In this document: piece after piece, positions 54,505 through 63,537 of the stretch | Layout: the number at the start of each line of letters is the position of its first letter | Position numbering within the stretch: the stretch's first letter is position 1 | From: Arthrobacter sp. UM1 | GTDB taxonomy: Bacteria > Actinomycetota > Actinomycetes > Actinomycetales > Micrococcaceae | Assembly (NCBI RefSeq): GCF_020483305.1 | Contig: NZ_JACWAB010000003.1 | Coordinates: 124,001-188,000 of the forward strand | DNA: 64,000 nucleotides | Reading direction: 5' to 3' | Notes under the pieces: model-generated | What the model saw: the letters and a program-made list of their open reading frames with translations, nothing else | Told to the model about the DNA's origin: nothing | The model's database searches: none | Program-made: the position numbers and the translations under genes

Positions 54505-55860
54505 ATGACGAGACACGACGTCCTCAACCCGGCGACCGAAGAGGTCGTCAAGACCATCGAGCTCGCCGACGAGCGGGCCGCCGACGAGGCGATCGCCCGC
54601 GCCCAGAAGGCCTTCGAGACCTGGCGGAACACCGACCCGTCCGACCGGGCCCGCCTGCTGCGCCGGTTCGCGGACCGGCTCGACGCCGCGAACGAGGAGC
54701 TCGCCCGGCTCGAGGTGGCCAATGCCGGCCACACGATCGGCAACGCCCGGTGGGAGGCGGGGAACGTCCGGGACCTCATGGAGTACTCCGCCGGCGCCCC
54801 CGAGCGCCTCACCGGAGACCAGATCCCCGTGCCCGGCGGCATGAACGTCACCTTCCACGAGCCGATCGGGGTCGTCGGCGTGATCGTTCCCTGGAACTTC
54901 CCCATGCCGATTCTCGGCTGGGCCCTCGGCCCCGCCCTGGCCGCCGGAAACACCGTGGTGGCCAAGCCCGCCGAGCTCACGCCGCTGACCGCGATGCGCA
55001 TCGCGGAGCTCGCCCTCGAGGCCGGACTCCCCGAAGGCGTCTTCCAGGTGGTGCCGGGCTCCGGGGCCGTCGTCGGCGAGCGGTTCACCTCCCACCCGGC
55101 CGTCCGGAAAGTGGTCTTCACCGGGTCCACGGCGGTGGGCAAGCACATCATGGCCCGCTGCTCGGACCAGCTGAAGCGCGTCACGCTCGAGCTGGGCGGG
55201 AAGAACGCCAACATCGTCTTCGCGGACGCTGACCTCGACGCCGCGGCAGCGGCAGCCCCCGGCGGCGCGTTCGACAACGCGGGCCAGGACTGCTGCGCCC
55301 GCTCCCGGATCCTCGTGCAGCGGTCCGTGCTGGATGAGTTCCTCGAGAAGCTCGAGCCGGCCGTCCGCGGCTTCGCCTGCGGCGACCCCTCGGACGAGTC
55401 CACCGGCATGGGCCCGCTCATCTCGGCGTCTCACCGGGACAAGGTTCAGGAGTACATCGAGGGCGGCGACGTGCTCGTCCGCGGCACCGCGCCCGAGGGC
55501 AAGGGGTACTGGGCGGCGCCGACGGTCCTCATGAGCCGCGGCCCGGAGGACCGGGCCTTCGCCGAGGAGGTGTTCGGGCCGGTCGTGTCCGTGCTCCCGT
55601 TCGAGGACGAGGCCGAGGCCGTTCGGATCGCGAACGACACGGACTACGGCCTCTCCGGGTCCATCTGGACGCGGGACGTGGGACGGGCCATCCGCGTCAG
55701 CCGCGGCGTCGAGAGCGGAAACCTCTCCGTCAACTCCCACAGCTCGGTCCGCTACTGGACCCCGTTCGGCGGCTTCAAGCAGTCCGGCCTCGGCCGCGAG
55801 CTCGGCCCGGACGCAGTTAAGGCCTTCACCGAGACGAAGAACGTCTTCTTCGCCTCCTGA
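54505..55860 (+). CDS. Aldehyde dehydrogenase (PuuC-like role)
   Basis: A 451-residue NAD(P)-dependent aldehyde dehydrogenase. Catalytic Glu229 is in LELGGKNAN and Cys263 in NAGQDCCARS; FTGSTAVGK binds the cofactor and PWNFP lies at 129-133. Length is slightly below the 480-500 typical of the family because the N-terminal arm is short. It follows the hydrolase by 6 bp and should oxidise a gamma-glutamyl aldehyde to the acid. Confidence 0.92.
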   Translation: MTRHDVLNPATEEVVKTIELADERAADEAIARAQKAFETWRNTDPSDRARLLRRFADRLDAANEELARLEVANAGHTIGNARWEAGNVRDLMEYSAGAPERLTGDQIPVPGGMNVTFHEPIGVVGVIVPWNFPMPILGWALGPALAAGNTVVAKPAELTPLTAMRIAELALEAGLPEGVFQVVPGSGAVVGERFTSHPAVRKVVFTGSTAVGKHIMARCSDQLKRVTLELGGKNANIVFADADLDAAAAAAPGGAFDNAGQDCCARSRILVQRSVLDEFLEKLEPAVRGFACGDPSDESTGMGPLISASHRDKVQEYIEGGDVLVRGTAPEGKGYWAAPTVLMSRGPEDRAFAEEVFGPVVSVLPFEDEAEAVRIANDTDYGLSGSIWTRDVGRAIRVSRGVESGNLSVNSHSSVRYWTPFGGFKQSGLGRELGPDAVKAFTETKNVFFAS

Positions 55861-55903
55861 CCCTCCCCTTCTTCCGCAGACATCTCAGAAAGGAAACAGC
55901 CTC

Positions 55904-56683
55904 ATGCAGGACGTCAAGGCACATCGACTCGAGGGGCGCGTCGCCGTCGTCACCGGCGGAGCATCGGGAATCGGCCTCGCGGCCTCCCGCCGCCTGGCCG
56001 CCGAAGGCGCTCGCGTGGTCATCGGCGACCTCACGGTCGAGCAGGGCGAGGCCGTGGCCGCGGAGCTCGACGGGCTCTTCGTCAAGACCGACGTGACCCA
56101 GGAGGACCAGGTCGCGAACCTCTTCGACGAGGCCAAGCGGGTCTACGGCAGCGTGGACATCGCCTTCAACAACGCCGGCATCTCGCCCGCGGACGACGCC
56201 TCCATCCTCGACACCGGCATCGACGCCTGGCGCAAGGTCCAAGAGGTCAATCTGACGAGCGTCTTCTACTGCTGCAAGCACGCGCTCGGGCACATGCGGG
56301 AGCAGGGGCGGGGCTCCATCATCAACACGGCCTCCTTCGTGGCCGTCATGGGCGCCGCCACCTCCCAGATCTCCTATTCGGCGTCGAAGGGCGGCGTCCT
56401 CTCGATGAGCCGAGAGCTCGGCGTCCAGTTCGCGCGCGAGGGGATCCGCGTCAACGCCCTCTGCCCGGGGCCGGTCAACACTCCCCTTCTCAAGGAGCTG
56501 TTCGCCAAGGACCCGGTCCAGGCGCAGCGCCGCCTGGTCCACGTCCCGATGGGCCGGTTCGCTGAGCCGGAGGAGCTCGCCGCCGCCGTCGCGTTCCTCG
56601 CCTCGGACGACTCCTCCTTCATCACCGCCAACACGTTCCTCGTGGACGGCGGCCTCTCCGGCGCGTACGTCACGCCGGAGTAG
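55904..56683 (+). CDS. Short-chain dehydrogenase/reductase
   Basis: A 259-residue classical SDR: cofactor motif TGGASGIG (17-24), NNAG (89-92) and the active residues Ser144, Tyr158 and Lys162 (YSASK). The C-terminus FLASDDSSFITANTFLVDGG is typical of the family. In this cluster it is the best candidate for oxidising the alcohol of gamma-glutamylethanolamide to the aldehyde, a step that a polyamine pathway would not need. It is the last gene before a strong terminator. Confidence 0.88.
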   Translation: MQDVKAHRLEGRVAVVTGGASGIGLAASRRLAAEGARVVIGDLTVEQGEAVAAELDGLFVKTDVTQEDQVANLFDEAKRVYGSVDIAFNNAGISPADDASILDTGIDAWRKVQEVNLTSVFYCCKHALGHMREQGRGSIINTASFVAVMGAATSQISYSASKGGVLSMSRELGVQFAREGIRVNALCPGPVNTPLLKELFAKDPVQAQRRLVHVPMGRFAEPEELAAAVAFLASDDSSFITANTFLVDGGLSGAYVTPE

Positions 56684-56701
56684 AGGACGACGGCGAACGC
56701 A

Positions 56702-56737
56702 GGAAGGCCCCGCACCGTGATCGGTGCGGGGCCTTCC
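56702..56737. terminator. Bidirectional terminator between SDR and rplL
   Basis: A perfect 16-bp stem (56702-56717 with 56722-56737) and 4-nt loop stand between the convergent SDR and rplL genes. It can end both. Confidence 0.85.
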
Positions 56738-56769
56738 GCGAGTCGGAGTCCGGACTGGCCGGACGGAGA

Positions 56770-57147
56770 CTACTTGAGGGTGACGGTCGCGCCAGCGCCC
56801 TCGAGCTGCTCCTTGGCCTTCTCGGCCGTCTCCTTGTTGACGCCCTCGAGGACCGGCTTCGGGGCGCCGTCGACGAGGTCCTTGGCCTCCTTGAGGCCGA
56901 GGCTCGTGAGGGCGCGCACCTCCTTGATGACGCCGATCTTCTTGTCGCCAGCGGCCTCGAGGATGACGTCGAACTCGTCCTTCTCCTCCTCGGCAGCGCC
57001 GCCGTCGCCGCCCGCCGGGCCGGCAACCGCAACCGCGGCAGCGGTGACGTCGAACTTCTCCTCGAACGCCTTCACGAACTCGGAGAGCTCGATGATGGAC
57101 ATTTCCTCGAATGCTGCCATGAGCTCGTCGTTGCTGAGCTTCGCCAT
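56770..57147 (-). CDS. rplL: 50S ribosomal protein L7/L12
   Basis: The stalk protein that recruits elongation factors. The 125 residues show the N-terminal dimer helix, an Ala/Gly hinge near 38-50 and the C-terminal domain with [28 protein letters not shown]. It follows rplJ by 103 bp. Unusually, it is not followed by rpoB but by the convergent cluster. Confidence 0.98.
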   Translation of the reverse strand: MAKLSNDELMAAFEEMSIIELSEFVKAFEEKFDVTAAAVAVAGPAGGDGGAAEEEKDEFDVILEAAGDKKIGVIKEVRALTSLGLKEAKDLVDGAPKPVLEGVNKETAEKAKEQLEGAGATVTLK

Positions 57148-57250
57148 AATGGCTTCCTTCCTGTGTTCGGCCCGCGCTCACTCGGCGCCGGCCGGATGTC
57201 TTGTGTTCTCAGGGAGAGCGTGAGCTCTCGGTGCCGGAGTCCTGGGCGGA

Positions 57251-57772
57251 CTACTCGGCCGGGGCTTCCTCGGCCGCCGGTGCGGCGCCGCCCTCTTCGC
57301 GCTTGGCGCGGAGAGCGTCCACCGTGCGGGCCAGCTGGGACATCGGGGCCTTGAGGACCGCTGCGACGCGGGCCAGCTGCTTCTCGCGGGACTCGAGCGC
57401 CGCGAGGGCCTCGACCTCAGACGGGCTGAGAGCGCTGCCCTCGAAGAGGCCCGTCTTGATGATGAGCTTCGGGTTCGCCTTGGCGAAATCCGTGAGGGAC
57501 TTAGCGGCTGCAACAGCGTCACCCTTGACGAAGGCGATCGCGGTCGGTCCGACAAGCTGGCCGTCGAACGCGTCGACGCCGGCCTCCTTCGCGGCGATGC
57601 CCGTCAGCGTGTTCTTGACGACCGAGAACTTGGTGTCCTGGCCGAGGGAACGACGCAGCTCCTTGAGCTGTGCAACAGAAAGCCCGCGGTATTCGGTCAG
57701 GACAGCGGCGGTGGACTCCTTGAAGTCCGCGGCGATCTCCTGGATCGCAGCATTCTTGCTCGGCGTTGCCAT
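57251..57772 (-). CDS. rplJ: 50S ribosomal protein L10
   Basis: L10 anchors L7/L12 dimers and usually represses its own operon by binding the leader. The 173 residues start [19 protein letters not shown]; the frame extends upstream without conservation. A GGAAGGAGGG site lies just before the ATG. An Ala/Glu-rich tail closes the protein. Confidence 0.97.
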   Translation of the reverse strand: MATPSKNAAIQEIAADFKESTAAVLTEYRGLSVAQLKELRRSLGQDTKFSVVKNTLTGIAAKEAGVDAFDGQLVGPTAIAFVKGDAVAAAKSLTDFAKANPKLIIKTGLFEGSALSPSEVEALAALESREKQLARVAAVLKAPMSQLARTVDALRAKREEGGAAPAAEEAPAE

Positions 57773-57834
57773 AACCCTCCTTCCGGGGTGGTGTTCGTGC
57801 CCGGCGGACGGCTGGCGCATGGCTTCCGCAACAG

Positions 57835-57861
57835 AAAAGCCCCGTGCAGGCGCACAGGGCT
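57835..57861 (-). terminator. Attenuator hairpin in the rplJ leader
   Basis: On the minus strand a 10-bp stem (57852-57861 with 57838-57847, one mismatch) and 4-nt loop run into TTTT. It stands about 65 nt before rplJ and after a segment (GCAGGTGAC, near 57897) resembling L10 leaders. It looks like a switch between termination and read-through. Confidence 0.6.
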
Positions 57862-57989
57862 CAAGGCTCCCCAGGGGAGCTTCAGTCTCATGTCACCTGC
57901 GTGGGCCATCCGAGTTCACGGAGTCTTCGCGGGCTGAGCGTGCGGATCACCGCGCACAGCCACCGACCGACGGTCATTGGTACTCAGAC

Positions 57990-57995
57990 AGTCTA
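57990..57995 (-). promoter_or_regulatory. rplJ -10 element TAGACT, extended
   Basis: TGG-TAGACT on the minus strand, an extended -10, about 218 nt before rplJ. The -35 is weak. The leader it defines contains the attenuator at 57835-57861. The rest of 57996-58108 is the spacer to the divergent membrane-protein gene and holds nothing clear. Confidence 0.5.
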
Positions 57996-58108
57996 CCAGA
58001 GGTTTGAGGTTTCCCCTTCGGGAAGACGTGGAAGAATCCCTCTGGGCGGATTCCCAGATCCGCTGAGCGGCTCGCTCGTCTCGACCCCGACAGGAAGCCA
58101 CGTTCTCC

Positions 58109-60499
58109 ATGACCACTCCCCTTGCTGAGCGCGCCTCGCGCGGATCGTCCCGCGTCAGGCGCCCCGTCCCCCGGCGTGCCGGAGCCGCCGCCTGCCTGCT
58201 CGGACTCGCGGCGCTGCTCGTCTGGGCTTTCGGCAGCACGGCCGCGCAAGGGCATGTGCCGCTCGCCGAGTCGCTCCTCTACGCGGCCGCCTTCACCGCC
58301 CTGGTGCTCGTCCCCGGACTCGCCTCCGCCCGGGCGCTCCTGCCCTCGCCCCGCACGTGGGCGGGCCTCGCGGGCCAGGCGTTCGGCCTCGGGCTCGTGG
58401 CAGGCGTTCTCGAGTGGGTCGCCGCCGTCGGCACCGGGCAGGTCTGGGCGGCGTGGGCCGCCGCCGCTCTCGTCACGGCCGCGGGCGCGTTCTCCGCCGT
58501 CCGGGGCGGACGGCTCCTGTTCAGGCCGCAGGCCCGGGTGAGCGCTTTCGCCTTCTGGGCCATGCTCGCTCTCCTCGCGGTGCAGGCGCAGCGCTTCGCG
58601 AACTCCTTCGACGGCGTCCCCCTCCTGCCCGAGCCCGGCTCCTGGTACCAGGACAACGTCTGGCACCTCGCGATCAACGCCGAGCTCTCCCACCGGCTCG
58701 TTCCCGACCTCCCCCAGGTCATGGGCGAGCAGCTGAACTACCACTGGCTCGCGAATGCGCACATGGCCCTGATGCACCTCGTCACGGGCCTTCCCCACGA
58801 CGTGGTGCTCACCCGCCTGTGGTACTGGCCCATGCTCTTCGCCGGAGCCTTCATCGCCTGCGCCTTCGCGGAGCACTTCTCCCGGCGCGCGTGGCTCGGG
58901 CCCCTGGCCGGCGCCGCCGTCCTCTCCGCGCCGAGCCTGCACCTCAGCAGCTGGCTCGACGTCGCCGGCGCGGACATCTGGGTGCCGTACTCCCCCTCCC
59001 AGACCTTCGCCGTCCCCGTCCTGCTCTTCGCGGCCTTCCTCGCCTCCCTGCTCATCGCGGGTCCCCAGCCGCTGTCCCCGAGCGCGCGGGAGACCCGCGA
59101 GCCGGGGGTCCCGGCACGCACCGCTCCCGTCCTCTGGGCGACGGCAGGGCTCGTCTTCCTCATCGCCCCCGGCGCCAAGTCCTCGAACCTGCCCATGATC
59201 GGAGCCGCCGCCGCGCTCGTCCTGCTCGTGGCCCTCGTGGGGCGCTGGCCGCGCCGGCGCGTCCTCTCCGCCCTCGGGGTCGGGGCTCTCGCTGTGGGGG
59301 CCACGCTCCTCACCGCGCCGCTCTTCGCGGGCGCAGGCGAGGGCACGGGCATCCAGTTCGGCGCGACGATTCGCCGCATGCCGCTCTGGTTCGACGAGAC
59401 GCATGCCAGCCCCTACTTCCGACACGGGCCGATCCTCCCGGGCCTCTCCTCCCAGCACGGGCCGCTGCTCCTCGCCGTGGTGCTCTGCGCCTTCGTGTTC
59501 GCCTTCGGCTGGGCCTTCGCCGCGATCGGAGCGCTCTCCCGCCGGTCCGCCGAGCCGAGGCAGTCCCGCAGTCTCGTGGTCTGGTTCTCCGTGGGCGTGG
59601 CCGTCGCCGGATTCTGCGCCATGCTGCTCATCGACCACGACGGGCTCTCCCAGGTCTACTTCCTCAAGGGGGCCACGGCGGTGCTCGTCTGCGGCGTCGT
59701 CATCGGGCTGGACATGCTGCTCGACACCGCGGCGGAGCACGCCTCCTCTCCCGCTGTCCGACGGCGCGGCGCCCTCGCCGTCGTGCTCGCCGGCCTCGCG
59801 ATCGCCGTCGTGATCGCCCTGGTCCGCGCGCAGAACCCTGCGTTCCTGCCCTCGGGACAGTACCTCGCCCGCGGCCCGGTCCAGGCTCTGACGGCTCTGG
59901 GGGTCCTGGCGCTGCTTGCTGCCCTCGCCGTCGCCGCCCGCCGGCGGAGAGGCCTCTTCACGCGCCTGGCGGCCGGCGTGGCCGCATCCCTGCTCATGGC
60001 CGCTGCGCTCGCCCCGGTCCCGGTGCTCCTGGACAAGAGGGCCACTCTCCACGACGGGCATGTCCGCTTGTCGCAGGACGCCGTCGACGCGGGCCGGTGG
60101 GTCTCCTCCAACACCCCCGCGGACGCAGTGGTCGCCACGAACGCCCACTGCATGGGCATCGTGTCCGAGCCGCACTGCGACTCCCGGGGGTTCTGGGTCA
60201 GCGCGCTCACGGAGCGGCAGGCGTACATCGAGGGCTGGGGATACTCGTCTGAAGCCCACAAGGCCCACGGCGTCGGCGGGCGCATCTACTCGCAGCAGCC
60301 CTTCCACGACCCGGCCCGCTTCCAGGAGAACGAGCGGGCGTTCAGCGAGGCAGACCCCGCAGCCCTCCAGGCCCTCAAGAGCAGAGGGGTCTCCTACCTG
60401 CTTGCGACGACGGAGGCCTCCCCCGTGAGCCCGAAGCTCAAGGAGCGTGCTGACGAGGTGTTCCGGGAGGGCCGCGTCAGCGTGTACCGGCTGCGCTGA
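58109..60499 (+). CDS. Large polytopic membrane protein, GT-C glycosyltransferase-like
   Basis: A 796-residue protein with about fourteen predicted membrane helices between residues 25 and 640 and a soluble C-terminal domain (about 650-796). The first large loop WYQDNVWHLAINAELSH after helix 5 has the acidic motif placed as in GT-C enzymes, and the C-terminal segment DAGRWVSSNTPADAVVATN is shared with uncharacterised actinobacterial membrane proteins. I do not recognise a named enzyme. Transfer of a lipid-linked sugar on the outer face is an inference. It stands alone on the plus strand between rplJ and rplA. Confidence 0.7.
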   Translation: MTTPLAERASRGSSRVRRPVPRRAGAAACLLGLAALLVWAFGSTAAQGHVPLAESLLYAAAFTALVLVPGLASARALLPSPRTWAGLAGQAFGLGLVAGVLEWVAAVGTGQVWAAWAAAALVTAAGAFSAVRGGRLLFRPQARVSAFAFWAMLALLAVQAQRFANSFDGVPLLPEPGSWYQDNVWHLAINAELSHRLVPDLPQVMGEQLNYHWLANAHMALMHLVTGLPHDVVLTRLWYWPMLFAGAFIACAFAEHFSRRAWLGPLAGAAVLSAPSLHLSSWLDVAGADIWVPYSPSQTFAVPVLLFAAFLASLLIAGPQPLSPSARETREPGVPARTAPVLWATAGLVFLIAPGAKSSNLPMIGAAAALVLLVALVGRWPRRRVLSALGVGALAVGATLLTAPLFAGAGEGTGIQFGATIRRMPLWFDETHASPYFRHGPILPGLSSQHGPLLLAVVLCAFVFAFGWAFAAIGALSRRSAEPRQSRSLVVWFSVGVAVAGFCAMLLIDHDGLSQVYFLKGATAVLVCGVVIGLDMLLDTAAEHASSPAVRRRGALAVVLAGLAIAVVIALVRAQNPAFLPSGQYLARGPVQALTALGVLALLAALAVAARRRRGLFTRLAAGVAASLLMAAALAPVPVLLDKRATLHDGHVRLSQDAVDAGRWVSSNTPADAVVATNAHCMGIVSEPHCDSRGFWVSALTERQAYIEGWGYSSEAHKAHGVGGRIYSQQPFHDPARFQENERAFSEADPAALQALKSRGVSYLLATTEASPVSPKLKERADEVFREGRVSVYRLR

Positions 60500-60540
60500 G
60501 GGACTGCTGCCCGGACAGCACGCCGTCGGCTCTGCTGTGG

Positions 60541-60691
60541 GCGCCTTCGACGGAAGGCGCCGGGCAACGGGGCCTGGACAGCAGAAAGGGGGCCGGACGC
60601 GTACGCGTCCGGCCCCCTTCTCCGTTCCCCGGGGTGCGCCCCGGGGAACGTCAGGCGGTAGGCTCCCGGACCGCTGCCGCCGTCCGGGAGC
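60541..60691. terminator. Array of four perfect hairpins between convergent genes
   Basis: Four perfect inverted repeats follow each other: 60541-60560 (8 bp), 60586-60619 (16 bp), 60624-60649 (11 bp) and 60662-60691 (10 bp). The second has the features of a bidirectional terminator, with CTTTCTG or CTTCTCC flanks. They separate the membrane-protein gene from rplA. Confidence 0.8.
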
Positions 60692-60699
60692 GGGCTCGA

Positions 60700-61407
60700 C
60701 TAGGAGCCCATGACCACCTTGGTGACGTTCGGGTCGACGGAGATGCCCGGACCGAAGGTCGTGGCCACCGTCGACTTCTGGATGTAGCGGCCCTTCGAGG
60801 AGGCCGGCTTGAGGCGGAGGACCTCCTCGAGGGCAGCGGCGAAGTTCTCCGCGAGCTGCTCCACCGAGAAGGAGGACTTGCCGATGATGAAGTGGAGGTT
60901 CGAGTGCTTGTCCACGCGGAAGTCGATCTTGCCGCCCTTGATGTCGTTGACGGCCTTGGCCACGTCCATCGTCACCGTGCCGGTCTTCGGGTTCGGCATG
61001 AGGTTGCGCGGGCCGAGGACCTTGCCGAGACGGCCGACCTTGCCCATGAGGTCCGGCGTCGCCACCGCGGCGTCGAAGTCGGTCCAGCCGTCGGCGACCT
61101 TCGCGATGAGGTCGTCCGAGCCGACGTAGTCGGCGCCGGCGGCGACAGCGGCCTCGGCCTTGTCGCCGTTGGCGAAGACGACGACGCGAGCGGTCTTGCC
61201 CGTGCCGTGGGGGAGGTTGACCGTGCCGCGGACCATCTGGTCCGCCTTGCGCGGGTCGACGCCCAGGCGGAAGGCGACCTCGACCGTGGCGTCCGACTTG
61301 GACGGGTTGGTCTCCTTCGCGAGCTTCACAGCCTCGAACGGAGAGTACTGCTTCTCAGCCTCGATCTTGGCTGCAGCCGCCTCGTATGCTTTGCTGCGCT
61401 TTGCCAT
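60700..61407 (-). CDS. rplA: 50S ribosomal protein L1
   Basis: L1 forms the mobile stalk that ejects E-site tRNA and often represses the L11 operon. The 235 residues start [16 protein letters not shown], fixed by conservation, and hold [16 protein letters not shown], the family signature. It follows rplK by 121 bp. Confidence 0.98.
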   Translation of the reverse strand: MAKRSKAYEAAAAKIEAEKQYSPFEAVKLAKETNPSKSDATVEVAFRLGVDPRKADQMVRGTVNLPHGTGKTARVVVFANGDKAEAAVAAGADYVGSDDLIAKVADGWTDFDAAVATPDLMGKVGRLGKVLGPRNLMPNPKTGTVTMDVAKAVNDIKGGKIDFRVDKHSNLHFIIGKSSFSVEQLAENFAAALEEVLRLKPASSKGRYIQKSTVATTFGPGISVDPNVTKVVMGS

Positions 61408-61528
61408 CTGCTTTTCTCCTTGTGCAGTTGTGGTCGTTGGACCGCGCTCGGCCCTGCCACTGGCCCGTGCTCTCGGCACGAGCCCCTTGATGATGGTGTG
61501 CGGCGGATGCCGCGAGGGTGTCGGAGGA

Positions 61529-61960
61529 TCAGGCCTCGACGTTGATGCCCATGGAGCGGGCGGTGCCGGCGATGATCTTGGACGCGGCCTCGACATCGTT
61601 GGCGTTGAGGTCGACCATCTTCTGGTTGGCGATCTCCTCGACCTGGGCCTTGGTCAGCTTGCCGACCTTGGCCGTGTGCGGCGTGGCGGAGCCCTTCTGG
61701 ACGCCCGCGGCCTTCTTGATGAGCTCGGCGGCCGGCGGGGTCTTGGTGATGAACGTGAACGAGCGGTCCTCGTACACCGTGATCTCCACCGGGATGACGT
61801 TGCCGCGCTGGGATTCCGTGGCGGCGTTGTACGCCTTGCAGAACTCCATGATGTTGACACCGTGCTGACCAAGCGCCGGACCGATCGGCGGCGCCGGGTT
61901 CGCGGCGCCAGCCTGGATCTGGAGCTTGATGAGGCCAGTGACCTTCTTCTTGGGAGCCAT
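61529..61960 (-). CDS. rplK: 50S ribosomal protein L11
   Basis: L11 of the GTPase-associated centre, target of thiopeptides and trigger of RelA. The 143 residues begin [18 protein letters not shown] and include [24 protein letters not shown]. The start is set by the family N-terminus. A 7-bp hairpin (62019-62039) precedes it in the gap to nusG. Confidence 0.98.
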   Translation of the reverse strand: MAPKKKVTGLIKLQIQAGAANPAPPIGPALGQHGVNIMEFCKAYNAATESQRGNVIPVEITVYEDRSFTFITKTPPAAELIKKAAGVQKGSATPHTAKVGKLTKAQVEEIANQKMVDLNANDVEAASKIIAGTARSMGINVEA

Positions 61961-62090
61961 GTTCTGGTCCTTCTCTCTTTCTGTGACCTGCGGGGCAGGA
62001 GCGCCAAGCGCAGGTGGTGACCGCCCTGGCGAGGCGGTCGCCGTCTCCCCCTCCCCCAAAGCACGGGAGCGGGAGACGAAAACTGTGGGG

Positions 62091-62876
62091 CTACTGGATC
62101 TTCGTGACCTGGTTGAACGAGAGCGTGACCGGGGTCTCGCGCTCGAAGATCGTCACGAGGACGACGAGCTGCTGGGTGTCCAGCTTGATCTCGGAGATCG
62201 TGGCCGGCATGGTCGCGAACGGGCCGTCGTTGACCGTGACGGACTCGCCGACCTCGAAGTTGACCTTGACCTCCTGGACGTTCGGCTCGACCGGCTTCTT
62301 CGGGTCGGTGACCGGCTCCGCGATCTCGTGCTCGAGCATGGAGAAGACCTCCTGGAGCGAGAGCGGGACCGGGTCGTGCGCGTTGCCCACGAAGCCCGTG
62401 ACGCCGGGCGTGTGGCGGACAACGCCCCAGGAGGCGTCCGTCAGGTCCATGCGGACGAGCACGTAGCCGGGGATGCGAACCCGGCGCACGAGCTTGCGCG
62501 TGGTGTTCTTGACCTCGACGACCTCTTCCATCGGCACGCGGGCCTCGAAGATGTAGTCCTCCATGTCCAGCGTCTGCGCGCGGGTCTCGAGGTTCTGCTT
62601 CACGCGGTTCTCATAGCCGGCATAGGAGTGGATGACGTACCAGTCGCCCGGCTGGCGGCGCAGCTTGGCGCGGAACTCCTCGAGGAGCTGCTCGCGGGAC
62701 GGGCCCTCCTCCTCGGACTCTCCTGCGCCCTCGGCCGCGGGCTCGGCGCCCTCTCCGGCCTGATCCTGCACGCCTTCAGTGCTCTCGGACGCGACGGCGG
62801 AGTCCTCCGCGGCAGCGGACGACTCGACGGCGTCAGTCTGCTCGAGCTCCTGCTCGGACACTTCGTTCTCGGACAC
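62091..62876 (-). CDS. nusG: Transcription termination/antitermination factor NusG
   Basis: NusG links RNA polymerase to Rho or the ribosome. The 261-residue protein has an acidic, Ala/Glu-rich extension of about 70 residues, the NGN domain ([18 protein letters not shown], then [10 protein letters not shown] and TPGVTGFVG) and the KOW domain ([19 protein letters not shown]). Such extensions are usual in actinobacteria. GTG start behind GGAA. It lies 128 bp after secE. Confidence 0.98.
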   Translation of the reverse strand: MSENEVSEQELEQTDAVESSAAAEDSAVASESTEGVQDQAGEGAEPAAEGAGESEEEGPSREQLLEEFRAKLRRQPGDWYVIHSYAGYENRVKQNLETRAQTLDMEDYIFEARVPMEEVVEVKNTTRKLVRRVRIPGYVLVRMDLTDASWGVVRHTPGVTGFVGNAHDPVPLSLQEVFSMLEHEIAEPVTDPKKPVEPNVQEVKVNFEVGESVTVNDGPFATMPATISEIKLDTQQLVVLVTIFERETPVTLSFNQVTKIQ

Positions 62877-63004
62877 TGAATTCCTGCTTTCCTGTTGCGC
62901 CGGCGCGCTGGCCCTTCACAGGCGCGGCGAGCCGGACTCAAACACGCGGACAGCCCAGCCAGTTCACACTGCTGGGCTGCGCATTCCTCTCACGGAATTT
63001 TACG

Positions 63005-63262
63005 TCACTTTCCTGGGGATCCCCCGAAGAGCCACATCGCTCCCTTGCCGAACACGAAGTCCAGCCCGGTCACGAGAAGCATCATGAACGCCACGAACAC
63101 CATGACGACGATGGTGAAGCGGAGGAGCTCCGGCCCTGTGGGGTACGTGACCTTCTTCAGCTCCAGCAGGACCTCGCGGAGGAACTGGACGATCCTCCCG
63201 AAGAACCCCTTGGACTCCCGTGCCTCGCTTGCCGAGGACGGCCTCGCTACGCTGTCAGACAC
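63005..63262 (-). CDS. secE: Preprotein translocase subunit SecE
   Basis: SecE clamps SecY. The 85-residue single-span form has the amphipathic helix FFGRIVQFLREVLLELKKVTYPT and one membrane segment (about 50-68). GTG start behind GAGGAAG. It follows tRNA-Trp, as in most actinobacteria. Confidence 0.97.
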   Translation of the reverse strand: MSDSVARPSSASEARESKGFFGRIVQFLREVLLELKKVTYPTGPELLRFTIVVMVFVAFMMLLVTGLDFVFGKGAMWLFGGSPGK

Positions 63263-63355
63263 TCAAACTTCCTCACCATGCAACGAAAGGCTCTCAGCCT
63301 GGCGGCGAGAACCTCGGTGCCGGGCGACGAGGGATCCGCCGCTCAGCTTGACTCA

Positions 63356-63397
63356 GCATGCCCGCCGGCCTTCCGGGGAAGACCGGAGCCGGCATGC
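63356..63397 (-). other. Hairpin just downstream of tRNA-Trp
   Basis: GCATGCC (63356-63362) pairs with GGCATGC (63391-63397) around inner CCGG blocks, 3 nt past the tRNA. It may be a partial terminator or a 3' processing signal between tRNA-Trp and secE. Confidence 0.5.
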
Positions 63398-63400
63398 TCG

Positions 63401-63473
63401 CAGGGCAGACAGGACTCGAACCTGCAACCTGCGGTTTTGGAGACCGCTGCGCTACCAATTGCGCCACTACCCT
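63401..63473 (-). tRNA. trpT: tRNA-Trp (CCA)
   Basis: A 73-nt cloverleaf on the minus strand. The 7-bp acceptor stem pairs AGGGTAG with CTGCCCT, the anticodon CCA is at 63438-63440, and the T loop reads GGTTCGAGTCC. The 3' CCA is not encoded. It precedes secE and nusG, probably in one transcript. Confidence 0.96.
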
Positions 63474-63476
63474 TCA

Positions 63477-63534
63477 TTCTCGCGAGGAGAACGGCGCCGC
63501 GACGCCGGGCCTGAGCCCGACAGGGACGCGAGAA
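63477..63534 (-). other. tRNA-Trp 5' leader stem
   Basis: TTCTCGCG (63477-63484) and CGCGAGAA (63527-63534) form a perfect 8-bp stem immediately before the tRNA, enclosing GC-rich inner stems. It probably shapes the 5' leader for RNase processing. Confidence 0.5.
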
Positions 63535-63537
63535 TTC

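Noticed and set aside
52374-56683. Reading the cluster as a putrescine (Puu) pathway
   Set aside because: No PuuB-type FAD oxidase is present, the permease resembles ethanolamine permeases, and an SDR is present that putrescine breakdown would not need. Kept only as an alternative.
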